A stretch of DNA of 64,000 nucleotides from Flavobacterium sp. CF108 (GCF_900129795.1 NZ_FQWW01000001.1:744001-808000); one strand, 5' to 3'. Numbered from the stretch's first letter, positions 16,683 through 26,401 are shown. The notes: generated by a model not told the origin, from the letters alone. Made by a program: numbers and translations.

Positions 16683-18608
16683 ATGGCTAAAGATAATAAT
16701 CCAAATCCGAGTAAATTTAAAATAAGTCCCTGGTTAATATATACCGCAATACTTCTAGTTTTTTTATTTATAAGTTTTGCAACCGGTGGATCTAACTTAA
16801 GCGAACCTGCACAATTGACTTCTTCTAAATTCAACACTTTATTAGAAAAAGGTCAAATTGAAAAAGTGATCGTTTACAATAAAGCCGAAGCTGAAGTATA
16901 CCTGACTGCTGCTGCTCTTAAAGACCCATCAAACGAAAAGGTTTCTAAAGATATTTTTAAAAACCCTAACAAAGGGCCGCACTATACTTTAGAGATTGGT
17001 AACGACCAAATCTTTCAAACAAAACTTGAAAAAGCAGTTGGCGAAGGCAAACTAAAAGATTTCAATTTCCTTCAAAAAAATAATTGGAGCGATATTTTAA
17101 TCAGCTTGCTTCCTATTATCATCATTATTGGTGTATGGATTTTCATTATGCGTAAAATGTCTGGCGGAGGCGCTGGCGGAGGCGGACAGATTTTCAATAT
17201 TGGAAAATCAAAAGCTAAACTTTTTGATGAAAAAACAGATATCAAAACTACATTTAAAGATGTTGCTGGTTTAGAAGGTGCTAAAGAAGAAATACAAGAA
17301 ATTGTAGAATTCCTTAAAAACCCAGAAAAATATACAAATCTTGGAGGTAAAATCCCTAAAGGAGCTTTGCTTGTAGGACCTCCGGGAACTGGTAAAACAT
17401 TATTAGCAAAAGCCGTTGCAGGTGAAGCTCAGGTTCCATTTTTCTCTTTATCAGGTTCTGATTTTGTTGAAATGTTTGTAGGAGTTGGTGCATCTCGTGT
17501 ACGTGATTTGTTTAAGCAGGCAAAAGAAAAATCTCCAGCAATTATCTTTATCGATGAGATTGATGCTGTAGGTAGAGCAAGAGGAAAAAGCAATATGTCT
17601 GGCGGAAACGACGAGAGAGAAAATACTTTGAACCAATTATTGACAGAAATGGATGGTTTTGGTACAAACTCAAACGTAATTGTTTTGGCTGCAACCAACA
17701 GAGCTGACGTTCTTGATAAAGCTTTAATGCGTGCTGGACGTTTTGACAGACAAATTTTTGTTGATTTACCGGACATTCGCGAAAGAGCTGAAATCTTTGC
17801 AGTACACTTAGCTCCTATCAAAAAAATTGAAGGTCTGGATTTAGATTTCTTAGCAAAACAAACTCCGGGATTCTCTGGTGCTGATATTGCAAATGTTTGT
17901 AACGAAGCTGCTTTAATTGCTGCCCGTAACAATAAAACTGCTGTTGATAAACAAGATTTTCTTGATGCTGTTGACAGAATTATTGGTGGTCTTGAAAAGA
18001 AAAACAAAATTATTACTCCAGAAGAAAAAAGAGCAATCGCAATTCACGAAGCTGGTCACGCTACTGTAAGCTGGATGCTGGAACACGCTGCTCCGCTTAT
18101 TAAAGTAACTATTGTTCCCCGCGGACAAAGTTTAGGTGCTGCGTGGTACTTGCCAGAAGAGAGACAAATCGTAAGAACAGATCAAATGCTTGACGAAATG
18201 TGTGCTACTATGGGCGGAAGAGCTGCTGAAAAGGTAACTTTTGACAGAATTTCGACTGGTGCATTAAGTGATTTAGAAAAAGTAACACGTCAGGCTCGTG
18301 CAATGGTAACGATTTATGGTTTGAACGATAAAATTGGAAATGTTACTTATTACGATTCATCAGGACAAAGCGAGTACAACTTCTCAAAACCATATTCTGA
18401 CGAGACAGCTAAAGTTATTGACAAAGAAATTTCAGAATTAATTGAAGGTCAATACCAAAGAGCGATTGAAATTTTACAAGAAAACAAAGACAAGCTAAAT
18501 CAGCTTGCTGATATATTAATTGAAAAAGAAGTTATTTTTAAAGATGACTTAGAAGCAATTTTCGGAAAACGTACTTTTGATAAAAATTTAGAAGAAGTCG
18601 TTTCGTAA
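16683..18608 (+). CDS. ftsH: ATP-dependent zinc metalloprotease FtsH
   Basis: Membrane-anchored AAA+ protease that degrades unassembled membrane proteins and short-lived regulators. 641 residues: two transmembrane helices (about 19-37 and 139-156), Gly-rich linker, AAA domain with Walker A GPPGTGKT (about 231-238), Walker B IIFIDEIDAVG, second region of homology ATNRADVLDKALMRAGRFDR, and the zinc site HEAGH at 455-459. Nothing is missing. Followed by a strong terminator. Confidence 0.97.
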   Translation: MAKDNNPNPSKFKISPWLIYTAILLVFLFISFATGGSNLSEPAQLTSSKFNTLLEKGQIEKVIVYNKAEAEVYLTAAALKDPSNEKVSKDIFKNPNKGPHYTLEIGNDQIFQTKLEKAVGEGKLKDFNFLQKNNWSDILISLLPIIIIIGVWIFIMRKMSGGGAGGGGQIFNIGKSKAKLFDEKTDIKTTFKDVAGLEGAKEEIQEIVEFLKNPEKYTNLGGKIPKGALLVGPPGTGKTLLAKAVAGEAQVPFFSLSGSDFVEMFVGVGASRVRDLFKQAKEKSPAIIFIDEIDAVGRARGKSNMSGGNDERENTLNQLLTEMDGFGTNSNVIVLAATNRADVLDKALMRAGRFDRQIFVDLPDIRERAEIFAVHLAPIKKIEGLDLDFLAKQTPGFSGADIANVCNEAALIAARNNKTAVDKQDFLDAVDRIIGGLEKKNKIITPEEKRAIAIHEAGHATVSWMLEHAAPLIKVTIVPRGQSLGAAWYLPEERQIVRTDQMLDEMCATMGGRAAEKVTFDRISTGALSDLEKVTRQARAMVTIYGLNDKIGNVTYYDSSGQSEYNFSKPYSDETAKVIDKEISELIEGQYQRAIEILQENKDKLNQLADILIEKEVIFKDDLEAIFGKRTFDKNLEEVVS

Positions 18609-18640
18609 ATTATTCATTAAATACACAATATTTTTTAAAA

Positions 18641-18678
18641 TCTTAATTCAAAATACCCTTTTGAATTAAGATTTTTTT
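18641..18678 (+). terminator. Intrinsic terminator after ftsH
   Basis: 13-bp perfect stem TCTTAATTCAAAA (18641-18653) / TTTTGAATTAAGA (18659-18671), 5-base loop, then T7. Its T-tract runs into a TATCTTTG box (18678-18685) of the following gene. Confidence 0.9.
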
Positions 18679-18685
18679 ATCTTTG
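18678..18685 (+). promoter_or_regulatory. Candidate -7 box for the LUD-cdsA-psd operon
   Basis: TATCTTTG matches TAnnTTTG, 40 bases before the ATG at 18725. TTTG at 18660-18663, inside the terminator stem, could be the -33 part at a short spacing of 14. Confidence 0.5.
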
Positions 18686-18724
18686 AACGTTTTCAATTAA
18701 CATGTAAAGTATTTCATATAAAAA

Positions 18725-19330
18725 ATGAATTTTTTCAAAAAAATATTTGGTTCCAGCGAATCTGCTTCTGACGAAGAACACGAAAGTGAGTACGCAGGAA
18801 CTCCTGCTCCAAATAGTCATTTGTCTTTAGACGAACAATTCATCTTTAACTTTAAGAAAAATGGCGGTAAATTTTTGTATTGTGAAAACAATCAGGAAGC
18901 TGCAGAACAATTCGAAAATATTTTAGAAGAAAACGACTGGTTTGAAAGTGAAGTATTATGTTACGAACCGGCTCTTTTTCATTTATTAGACGAAAACAAA
19001 TTATTTTATATTGCCCCATCTAAACCAAAATTTTTATTAGCAAGCTGCGAAAATCTAATTGCAGATGAAGGTTCTATTCTTTTCTCTTCAAAGCAGATTA
19101 GACAAAACAAACCAAACGAATTACCCGCAAATATTGTAATCCTTGCAACAACAAGTCAAATTCTCCCAATGAAAAGTGATGGTTTAAGCGCCATTAAACG
19201 TAAATATGAGAGAGATTATCCAACTAATATCACCACAATAAAATATTTCGAAAAAGCAAAAGAAGAAGATTTTACCCAATACGGAAGTGTTGCCAAAAAC
19301 CTTTACTTATTGCTCTTAGAAGATCTTTAA
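18725..19330 (+). CDS. LUD-domain protein
   Basis: 201 residues. A Ser/Glu-rich N-terminal lead (about 35 residues) is followed by a LUD-like alpha/beta domain: IFNFKKNGGKFLYCENNQEA, LASCENLIADEGSILFSS and VILATTSQILP. LUD proteins include LutB/LutC of lactate oxidation, but there is no iron-sulfur motif here and no lut neighbour. In flavobacteria the family usually sits between ftsH and cdsA, as here. Function unknown; cytoplasmic. Confidence 0.8.
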   Translation: MNFFKKIFGSSESASDEEHESEYAGTPAPNSHLSLDEQFIFNFKKNGGKFLYCENNQEAAEQFENILEENDWFESEVLCYEPALFHLLDENKLFYIAPSKPKFLLASCENLIADEGSILFSSKQIRQNKPNELPANIVILATTSQILPMKSDGLSAIKRKYERDYPTNITTIKYFEKAKEEDFTQYGSVAKNLYLLLLEDL

Positions 19331-19331
19331 G

Positions 19332-20222
19332 ATGAACGAAACGCTTAAAAGAACCATTTCTGGTGCTGTTTATATTGCTCTGTTGTTAGCTTCAATCTTG
19401 TTTTCTACCGAAAGCTTTATCATTCTCTTTGGGATTTTTCTAATTATTACCATTTATGAATTTTCAAATATTGTAAACCTTAATAAAGTCTTTTCGATTT
19501 TATTTGGAATTTTACTCTATGGCATCATAATACTAATTAGCCATTACAATAAACAAACCTCTGCTTATTTAAATAATACTTTTAAATCAAATCTTGATTT
19601 AGAAACTAATATTCAGCAATTAGATCTTGTTCTTCTGGCTATTACACTGGTTGTATCTATTAAGTGTATTATCTTTTTATTTTATGATTCTGTTCAAAAA
19701 GTAAGCACTTCTTCAAAATATCTATATCTTTTAGGATACATCGCATTACCCTTTCTTTTTATCGTAAAAATTTCCTTTGGAACAAATGATTATAATCCAA
19801 AGATTATCATAGGTTTGTTTGTATTAATCTGGACAAATGACACTTTTGCTTATTTGGTTGGAAAATCTATGGGAAAACATAAATTATTTGAGCGTGTTTC
19901 TCCTAAAAAAACAATTGAAGGTTTTCTGGGCGGAATGGTTTTTGCGGCTTTTGCAGGGTTTTTAATATCAAAATTATATATTCAGCCTAGTCCTGCTTTT
20001 AGTGGTAAATCTATCCTTATATGGACCATTATTGCTTTAATTGTGAGTATTTTTGGAACGATCGGCGATTTGATCGAATCAAAATTTAAAAGAATTGCCG
20101 GCATTAAAGACAGCGGTTCGATTATGCCGGGACACGGAGGTATCTTAGATCGACTAGATAGTGTTATATTTGTAGCACCAATTATATTTTTATTTTATCA
20201 AATTTTATATTATGTTTCATAA
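19332..20222 (+). CDS. cdsA: Phosphatidate cytidylyltransferase
   Basis: Makes CDP-diacylglycerol from phosphatidic acid and CTP, the branch point to all membrane phospholipids. 296 residues with about eight hydrophobic segments. The family signature is visible near the C-terminus: GTIGDLIESKFKRIAGIKD, then GHGGILDRLDS. WTNDTFAYLVGKSMGKHKL and SPKKTIEGFLGG are also typical. It starts two bases after the LUD stop and overlaps psd by 11 bases. Confidence 0.96.
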   Translation: MNETLKRTISGAVYIALLLASILFSTESFIILFGIFLIITIYEFSNIVNLNKVFSILFGILLYGIIILISHYNKQTSAYLNNTFKSNLDLETNIQQLDLVLLAITLVVSIKCIIFLFYDSVQKVSTSSKYLYLLGYIALPFLFIVKISFGTNDYNPKIIIGLFVLIWTNDTFAYLVGKSMGKHKLFERVSPKKTIEGFLGGMVFAAFAGFLISKLYIQPSPAFSGKSILIWTIIALIVSIFGTIGDLIESKFKRIAGIKDSGSIMPGHGGILDRLDSVIFVAPIIFLFYQILYYVS

Positions 20223-20865
20223 AGAAGGAGCCCCATCTATTTTATTAGGAACAGTTTTTACTGTTGCCGTACTTGTAATTGCTGATAGATTTATTGATAT
20301 CAATTGGCTAAGAATGCTAGTTCAGATAGCAGCATTATTGATTTTGATCATCATTTTACAGTTTTTTAGAAATCCTAAAAGAATTGCTGTTAGAAACAGC
20401 GATCACATACTTGCTCCTGTTGATGGAAAAGTTGTGGTTATTGAAGAAGTTTACGAAGGTGAATATTTTAAAGATAAACGTTTACAGGTTTCTATTTTTA
20501 TGTCGCCTATTAATGTTCACGTTACACGTTATGCGATGGACGGAATTATAAAATTTAGTAAATACCACCCTGGAAAATTTTTGGTTGCATGGCATCCAAA
20601 AGCCAGCGAGGAAAACGAAAGAACAACTGTTGTAATCGAAAATGATACTTTTGGCGCCATTCTTTACAGGCAAATTGCCGGTGCTCTGGCACGTAGAATT
20701 GTAAACTATGCTCAGGAAGGAATGCAGGTTATTCAGGGAACTGATGCCGGTTTTATTAAATTTGGATCTAGAGTAGATTTATTTTTACCTTTAGGTACAC
20801 CAATTAATGTGGTTTTAGACCAAAAAGCAATTGGAGGAAAAACTATTATTGCTACAAAAGCGTAA
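20212..20865 (+). CDS. psd: Phosphatidylserine decarboxylase-family proenzyme
   Basis: Decarboxylates phosphatidylserine to phosphatidylethanolamine, the main flavobacterial phospholipid. 217 residues, short form, with two N-terminal membrane segments (about 8-25 and 34-52). The self-cleavage site is the Gly-Ser of IKFGSRVDLFLP (about residues 180-191), where the new pyruvoyl group forms. APVDGKVV and MSPINVHVTR are also conserved. The next gene starts on the base after its stop. Confidence 0.94.
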   Translation: MFHKEGAPSILLGTVFTVAVLVIADRFIDINWLRMLVQIAALLILIIILQFFRNPKRIAVRNSDHILAPVDGKVVVIEEVYEGEYFKDKRLQVSIFMSPINVHVTRYAMDGIIKFSKYHPGKFLVAWHPKASEENERTTVVIENDTFGAILYRQIAGALARRIVNYAQEGMQVIQGTDAGFIKFGSRVDLFLPLGTPINVVLDQKAIGGKTIIATKA

Positions 20866-21135
20866 ATGGCAGAAAAAGATTTAGATACACGCTTCAATGA
20901 GGCTGTAGAAATTGCATTGAAAATGACTCAGGCCTCACTGCCGCAAGATGTGCAGTTAAGACTTTATGCGTTTTACAAACAGGCTACTTTTGGAACTGCA
21001 GTTTACAATCAGTCTGAGAATTTTGATTTACGAAATGCTTTTAAAACGAATGCCTGGATGCAGATTAGTCATTTATCGATTGATGAAGCTAAGGAGTGTT
21101 ACATCGAAATCATTAATTCACTAACATCAAAATAA
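20866..21135 (+). CDS. Acyl-CoA-binding protein
   Basis: 89 residues, a four-helix ACBP fold. The family signature YAFYKQATFG is at about residues 31-40, and FDLRNAFKTNAWMQ replaces the usual KxKWDAW stretch. These proteins buffer and carry long-chain acyl-CoA. Its direct contact with psd and cdsA suggests a supply role in phospholipid synthesis; that is inference from position. Confidence 0.85.
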   Translation: MAEKDLDTRFNEAVEIALKMTQASLPQDVQLRLYAFYKQATFGTAVYNQSENFDLRNAFKTNAWMQISHLSIDEAKECYIEIINSLTSK

Positions 21136-21144
21136 ATTAACATT

Positions 21145-21927
21145 ATGAAGAATAACATTGTTCTTTTCAGCATTTTAGCTTCATTTTTTCTATTATTTTC
21201 TTGTAATGATAACAATAAGCTAACCGAAGTTGTAGAAGTTCCGCTGCCAACTAAAGAAGAAAAAATAACGATTGGTTCTCCAAATGATGTAAAAGCAGAC
21301 CCGGGTTCATTTGAACTTACAAAACTGCCTTTTGCTTACGACGGATTAAGTCCTGCGTTACGTTCCTTAACTTTAGAAACGCATTATTCTAAGCACTATT
21401 TATCGTATACAAACAATTTTAATAAAGAAATTGTTTCGACTGAGTTTGAAAATATGCCAATTGAGGATATTTTGAAAAAAATGCCCCTAACTAATTTAAA
21501 ACTTCGTCAAAACGCCGGCGGATATTACAACCATACACTTTATTTTAATATTTTAACTCCAAAAGAGCAGGCTCCAAAAGATACTCTTGCGGGTTCAATT
21601 AATAAAGAATTTGGATCTTTTAATAATCTTACCAATCAGTTTAAAGGTCAGGCTGAGAAACAATTTGGTTCTGGCTGGGTTTGGCTGGTTGTTGACCGAT
21701 ACGGAAAGCTACAAATTACAACTACAGAAGATCAGGATAATCCGTTAATGAAAAACGCATTAATTCCCGGAACGCCAATTTTAGGTATTGATTTATGGGA
21801 ACATGCTTATTATCTGGATTATCAAAATCGAAAAGGAAGTTATATCGACGCTTTTTACGAACACATAAACTGGGAAAGAGTAAACGAGTATTATGTCGAA
21901 GCCCTCAAAAAGGTCAAAAAAGTATAA
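21145..21927 (+). CDS. Fe/Mn superoxide dismutase with lipoprotein signal
   Basis: Converts superoxide to oxygen and hydrogen peroxide. 260 residues; the first 20 are a lipoprotein signal with lipobox LLFSC, so the enzyme is probably anchored in the envelope. The metal ligands are visible: His in ETHYSKHYLSY, His in GGYYNHTLYF, and Asp/His in GIDLWEHAYYLDY. GSGWVWLVV is also conserved. Family members are usually cytoplasmic and ~200 residues, so the signal plus ~30-residue linker is the difference. Closes the cdsA-psd-ACBP run; terminator follows. Confidence 0.92.
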   Translation: MKNNIVLFSILASFFLLFSCNDNNKLTEVVEVPLPTKEEKITIGSPNDVKADPGSFELTKLPFAYDGLSPALRSLTLETHYSKHYLSYTNNFNKEIVSTEFENMPIEDILKKMPLTNLKLRQNAGGYYNHTLYFNILTPKEQAPKDTLAGSINKEFGSFNNLTNQFKGQAEKQFGSGWVWLVVDRYGKLQITTTEDQDNPLMKNALIPGTPILGIDLWEHAYYLDYQNRKGSYIDAFYEHINWERVNEYYVEALKKVKKV

Positions 21928-21933
21928 AAAGTA

Positions 21934-21966
21934 AAGCTGGTACTAAAAAAGTATCAGCTTTTTTTA
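21934..21966 (+). terminator. Intrinsic terminator after the superoxide dismutase gene
   Basis: Stem AAGCTGGTAC (21934-21943) with GTATCAGCTT (21951-21960), one G-T pair, 7-base loop, T-tract after. It separates the lipid genes from the polysaccharide locus. Confidence 0.88.
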
Positions 21967-22124
21967 TTTTAAAACACAGGCACTTTATTAATGAAAGGCA
22001 AAAAATGTGACAAAAATCATAGTGTATCATTGTATATTCCTATATCTTTAAGCATCGTGAAACATTTTCTTTAAATCAAGAATCGTATCACGAGGAACTA
22101 TTTAACTATTTTGAATAAACCAAT

Positions 22125-22184
22125 ATGCTAAGAACGATGACTATGCCGGATGAAGCTATTAAAATAAAGTACAGTGAAGATTAA
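22125..22184 (+). other. Short upstream ORF overlapping the HTCS start
   Basis: ATG at 22125 opens a 19-codon frame (begins MLRTMTMPDEA) ending at TAA 22182-22184. It overlaps the GTG start of the HTCS gene by 11 bases in another frame. It could couple or limit translation of the regulator, or be chance. Confidence 0.3.
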
Positions 22185-25100
22185 AGCTATTCTCTTATAT
22201 TTTGTCTTAATGATTTTCTTTTCATGTGACAATAAAGAGAAAACCATTTCTATAAATAATGCTCAAAAGAGTTCGTTTTTAAAAACTACTTCGTTACCTA
22301 TCCACAATCAAAACGCTGCATCTAAAACAATTGATATAGAGTATTCGGCTGAGCAATTGGATAATAACAAAGGACTTTCTAACAGTTCTATTAATGCTAT
22401 TTTTCAGGATTCTGACAATTTACTTTGGATAGGAACCTGGGATGGTTTAAACCGTTATGATGGCAGTAATTTTAAAATTTACAGGCCAGAAGCTAATAAT
22501 GAGAACAGCTTAAGTAATCAGGTTATTTTAAAAATAGACGAAGACAGCAACGGAAATATCTGGATTGTTACCATACACGGTATAAACCGATTTGACAAAA
22601 AAACGGGCACTTTTCAGCGGTATTATTTTTCGAGAAAAGATATCTCGCCATTATCTGAATCTGAGTTTAACATGGCGCTGGACTCTTCCAAAAGAGTATT
22701 TTGTGCTGCAAAAAATTGGGGAATCGGCTATTTTGAAGGCGATAGTTTTCAATTATTAAATTCAAAAAACCTTCCTAAAAAAGCGGTAAAAAAAATGCAG
22801 TTTACACAAAAAGGTGAATTGCTGGTTTTATTTGAAAATAATGATCTCTACAAATTATCAATTGAAACTGCCAAAAGTGGTAAAAAGGCAATTTCAGGAA
22901 TAAAGCTAATTTCAAAAAACATTCAATCATTTGATGAAATTTCGAAGCAAAAAATAGTTATAGTATCACTAAACGGACACAGCAGTTTATATTCTTTAAA
23001 CAATGAAATTCTTCCCTTCCATAAAAATCATATTGAAAAAATTATAGGAAAAATTGCTGACGGTCTTATCGTTCTGGACAAATCTGGATATGCTGTTTTA
23101 GACCAAAATGGCGTTGAGGTAAAAAAGGATTGGTTAAAACATTTAAAAAACAAAACTACTGTTCTCATTCAGGGAAACGAAAACATATTTTGGGCAGGAA
23201 CAGATGGCGATGGAATTTTTAAAATAAGTCCGCTTAAAAAACCTTTTAATCTGGTTTCTAAAACAGAGGTTCCAGAGCTGGATGGCGCTATTGTGAGGGC
23301 ATTTTTAGAATTAGAAGATCATTCATTTCTGATTGGCACAAAAGGAAAAGGTTTGTTTAAATTCGCTCCTAATTTTTATCTAAATCCTGATAAATCATTA
23401 GAATACAAAAATTACAACGAGAACAACAGTGCCATTAACAATTCAGTGTTTTGTTTACACAAAGGGCAAAATGATTTAATTTTTATTGGTACAGATGGCG
23501 ATGGTATTACCGTTTATGATTCAAAAAAATCAAAATTAGTTACCTGGAAAGAAATCATAGGCAGTGACGCCTGTTCTTACTTTAAATCTGTTTATTCTAT
23601 TTATCAGGATGAAAACGGGTTTATCTGGGTGGGAACAAACGGATATGGCATGTTTCGTTTTAAAATTGAGCATTTAGGAAATAATCTAAAAGTTTCTGAT
23701 TTTAAAAACTATGCAGCCAATAATAATCAAAGCAATGCATTGAGCAGTAATATTGTTTTTTCGATCATTCCAAAAAATAAAAATCAGCTCTGGATTGGTA
23801 CTCGCTTAGGCGGATTAAATTTATTTGATATCAAATCAGAACGTTTTTATGCTTACAGAAATCATAAAAATGATCCCGAAAGTTTATCCAACAATGATAT
23901 TTTGTGTTTAGTTACCGATGCTAAAAACAGGCTTTGGATTGGAACTAGTTTGGGGTTAAACTTACTGGAAACAAAAAATGGCAAGCCTGTATTTAAAAGT
24001 TTTACGGTAAAAGACGGCCTTCCTAATAATACGATTCACGGAATTGTTTGTGATAAAAAAAACAATCTCTGGTTAAGCACCAATTTTGGTCTTTCTAATT
24101 TTAATGTCAAGAAATTAAACTTTACGAATTATACTAAAAATGAAGGACTTCAAAACAATGAATTTGCTGATGGAGCTTTTTACCAAAATCTAAAATCTGA
24201 TTTTATATTTATGGGCGGTATAAAAGGATTTAATTATTTCCTGCCTCAAAATATAAAAGAGTCAAGTATAATTCCAGATCTTTTTATTGATAAAATAAGC
24301 GGGCAAAATCAGCCGCTGCCTTATTATCAAGGATTGGTTATTGCGCCAAATTCAACTTCTCATCCGTCTATTGTTTTAAATCATAACCAAAACTTTTTTG
24401 ATATAGAACTGACGGCACTGACTTTTATCAATACCGAAAAATGTCAATATGCTTATCAATTAAAGAATTTTGATAAGGACTGGAATGTTATTGATAATCG
24501 AAGAATTATTTCTTTTACCAACGTTCCTAAAGGAAACTATTCTTTATGGATAAAATGGTCAAACAGTGATGGTGTCTGGACTGAACCGGTTCAGGCTGTT
24601 GATATACGCGTTAAACCGGTATATTGGCAGTCGAACATTGCCTTTTTAATTTATGCCCTGCTCCTATTGGCTTTTGCGTTTTTTATTCAGAGTTATTACA
24701 AAAAACGTCAATCCTTAAACCAAAATATCTTATTTCGAAAAAGGGAAATGGAAATACATGAAAACAGATTGACTTTTTTTACAGAAATAGCCCATGAATT
24801 TCAAACACCGCTTACTTTAATTGTTGGCCCAATTCAAAAACTTTCTGAAGTAACAAACCTCAGCGAAAGAAACACGAAATTTATACACATGATTCAGCGA
24901 AATTCTTCACGTTTATTGTTTCTAACGCAGCAATTACTTGAATTTAGAAAAGCTGAATTTGACCATATTGAAGTAAATGTGAAAAATTTTGATTTGGTAA
25001 ATTTAATCGAACAAATTGCCGAATTGTTTGATGAATGGGCAATCGAAAAAAACATTAGTTATTCACTTGATATTCCGCCTGTTTTATTGGGTTGGTTTGA

Positions 25101-26361
25101 CAAAGATAAAATCGAAAAAATAGTATTTAATCTAATGTCGAATGCTTTTAAATATACGCCTGAAAATGGCGAAATAATTTTAAAATTTAGTATTCAGGAC
25201 ATTGGTTCAGAAAAATTAAATATCACCATAACTAATACAGGAAAAGGGATTTCAAAAGAAGAATCAGATTCTTTATTTGACCAGTTTTTCTTAGCTAAAT
25301 TAAATAATGAGACTGATAATACGATGTTCAGAACTGGTATTGGTCTGGCGTATGTAAAAAAATTAATTACAGCATTAAGAGGCAAAATTTCTGTTTCAAG
25401 TCAGGAAAATGTCGAAACAACATTTACTGTTTTACTGCCTTGTAACAAAGATTCGTTTGATGAAAAAGAACTCGACAGCACCGTAAGTCCTATTTTAATT
25501 TCTAATCATTTAAAAAATATTTTGGAAGAAACTCCGGTTAAAGAGGAAGAAACTCCGGACAAAATTTCATCATTAAGCCACATTACAGACGATCGAAAAG
25601 CAATATTGGTTGTTGAAGATGAAAAAGAAATTCATCTGCTTATTAATGATTTATTAGATCAAAAATATAAACTTATTACAGCGTACAACGGTTTAGAAGC
25701 TTTAAAAATTATTGAAAATGAAATTCCTGATCTTATTATCAGCGATGTTATGATGCCCTTTATGGATGGAATTGAGTTTTGTAAAATAATCAAGAATGAT
25801 CTTAAAACCTGTCATATTCCGTTTATCATGCTAACCGCAAAAGATTCTGTTCTACATCGAATTGAAGGAATAGAAAGCGGTGCAAATTCCTATATCGCAA
25901 AACCATTTTATCCGGATCATTTACTGATAAGAGTTCAAAAACTTCTGGAAGAAAAAGAGTTAATATCAAGACATTTTACGCAAGATACTCCTATCGAAAA
26001 TCTGGCTTCTCTGCCCATAAATAATGACGAAAAAGACTTCATCAAAAAAGTAATTGATCTAATTCGCCGCAATATCGATAATGAAAATCTTCAAAGTTTA
26101 TATATCGAAAAAGAATTAGGCATCAGCAATTCGCAATTGTATAGAAAAATCAAACAGATATTTGGTTTTACGCCGGGCGATTTGATTCGTACCATCAGAT
26201 TAAAATACGCTGCAGAATTATTGCGAAAGAATATTTTAACCGTATCTGAGGTTTGCTATAGTTCCGGCTTTAATAATCGCTCTTATTTTTACCGCGAGTT
26301 TAAAAAACTATACAATACTACCCCAAAAAATTACCAGCTCAAATACAAAACAAAGAGCTAA
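22174..26361 (+). CDS. Hybrid two-component system sensor/regulator (HTCS)
   Basis: A one-protein sensor kinase and DNA-binding regulator that controls polysaccharide loci, here presumably the susCD genes downstream. 1395 residues. Order: signal with lipobox-like IFFSC, two-component-propeller repeats with LWIGT/IWVGTNG words (about 45-735), Y_Y_Y domain (about 745-815), membrane helix (about 821-842), HisKA with His874 in HEFQTP, HATPase (about 975-1090), receiver with Asp1191 in ISDVMMP, AraC-type helix-turn-helix (about 1290-1390). The start is GTG; an in-frame stop 9 bases before it leaves no earlier start. Gln after HEF is less common than Arg or Lys. Confidence 0.95.
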   Translation: MKIKAILLYFVLMIFFSCDNKEKTISINNAQKSSFLKTTSLPIHNQNAASKTIDIEYSAEQLDNNKGLSNSSINAIFQDSDNLLWIGTWDGLNRYDGSNFKIYRPEANNENSLSNQVILKIDEDSNGNIWIVTIHGINRFDKKTGTFQRYYFSRKDISPLSESEFNMALDSSKRVFCAAKNWGIGYFEGDSFQLLNSKNLPKKAVKKMQFTQKGELLVLFENNDLYKLSIETAKSGKKAISGIKLISKNIQSFDEISKQKIVIVSLNGHSSLYSLNNEILPFHKNHIEKIIGKIADGLIVLDKSGYAVLDQNGVEVKKDWLKHLKNKTTVLIQGNENIFWAGTDGDGIFKISPLKKPFNLVSKTEVPELDGAIVRAFLELEDHSFLIGTKGKGLFKFAPNFYLNPDKSLEYKNYNENNSAINNSVFCLHKGQNDLIFIGTDGDGITVYDSKKSKLVTWKEIIGSDACSYFKSVYSIYQDENGFIWVGTNGYGMFRFKIEHLGNNLKVSDFKNYAANNNQSNALSSNIVFSIIPKNKNQLWIGTRLGGLNLFDIKSERFYAYRNHKNDPESLSNNDILCLVTDAKNRLWIGTSLGLNLLETKNGKPVFKSFTVKDGLPNNTIHGIVCDKKNNLWLSTNFGLSNFNVKKLNFTNYTKNEGLQNNEFADGAFYQNLKSDFIFMGGIKGFNYFLPQNIKESSIIPDLFIDKISGQNQPLPYYQGLVIAPNSTSHPSIVLNHNQNFFDIELTALTFINTEKCQYAYQLKNFDKDWNVIDNRRIISFTNVPKGNYSLWIKWSNSDGVWTEPVQAVDIRVKPVYWQSNIAFLIYALLLLAFAFFIQSYYKKRQSLNQNILFRKREMEIHENRLTFFTEIAHEFQTPLTLIVGPIQKLSEVTNLSERNTKFIHMIQRNSSRLLFLTQQLLEFRKAEFDHIEVNVKNFDLVNLIEQIAELFDEWAIEKNISYSLDIPPVLLGWFDKDKIEKIVFNLMSNAFKYTPENGEIILKFSIQDIGSEKLNITITNTGKGISKEESDSLFDQFFLAKLNNETDNTMFRTGIGLAYVKKLITALRGKISVSSQENVETTFTVLLPCNKDSFDEKELDSTVSPILISNHLKNILEETPVKEEETPDKISSLSHITDDRKAILVVEDEKEIHLLINDLLDQKYKLITAYNGLEALKIIENEIPDLIISDVMMPFMDGIEFCKIIKNDLKTCHIPFIMLTAKDSVLHRIEGIESGANSYIAKPFYPDHLLIRVQKLLEEKELISRHFTQDTPIENLASLPINNDEKDFIKKVIDLIRRNIDNENLQSLYIEKELGISNSQLYRKIKQIFGFTPGDLIRTIRLKYAAELLRKNILTVSEVCYSSGFNNRSYFYREFKKLYNTTPKNYQLKYKTKS

Positions 26362-26401
26362 AACAATCACAATACACTAAATACCAACACAATAACAACC
26401 A

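Noticed and set aside
17429..18007. 192-residue minus-strand ORF inside ftsH
   Set aside because: It is an antisense shadow of the conserved AAA domain.
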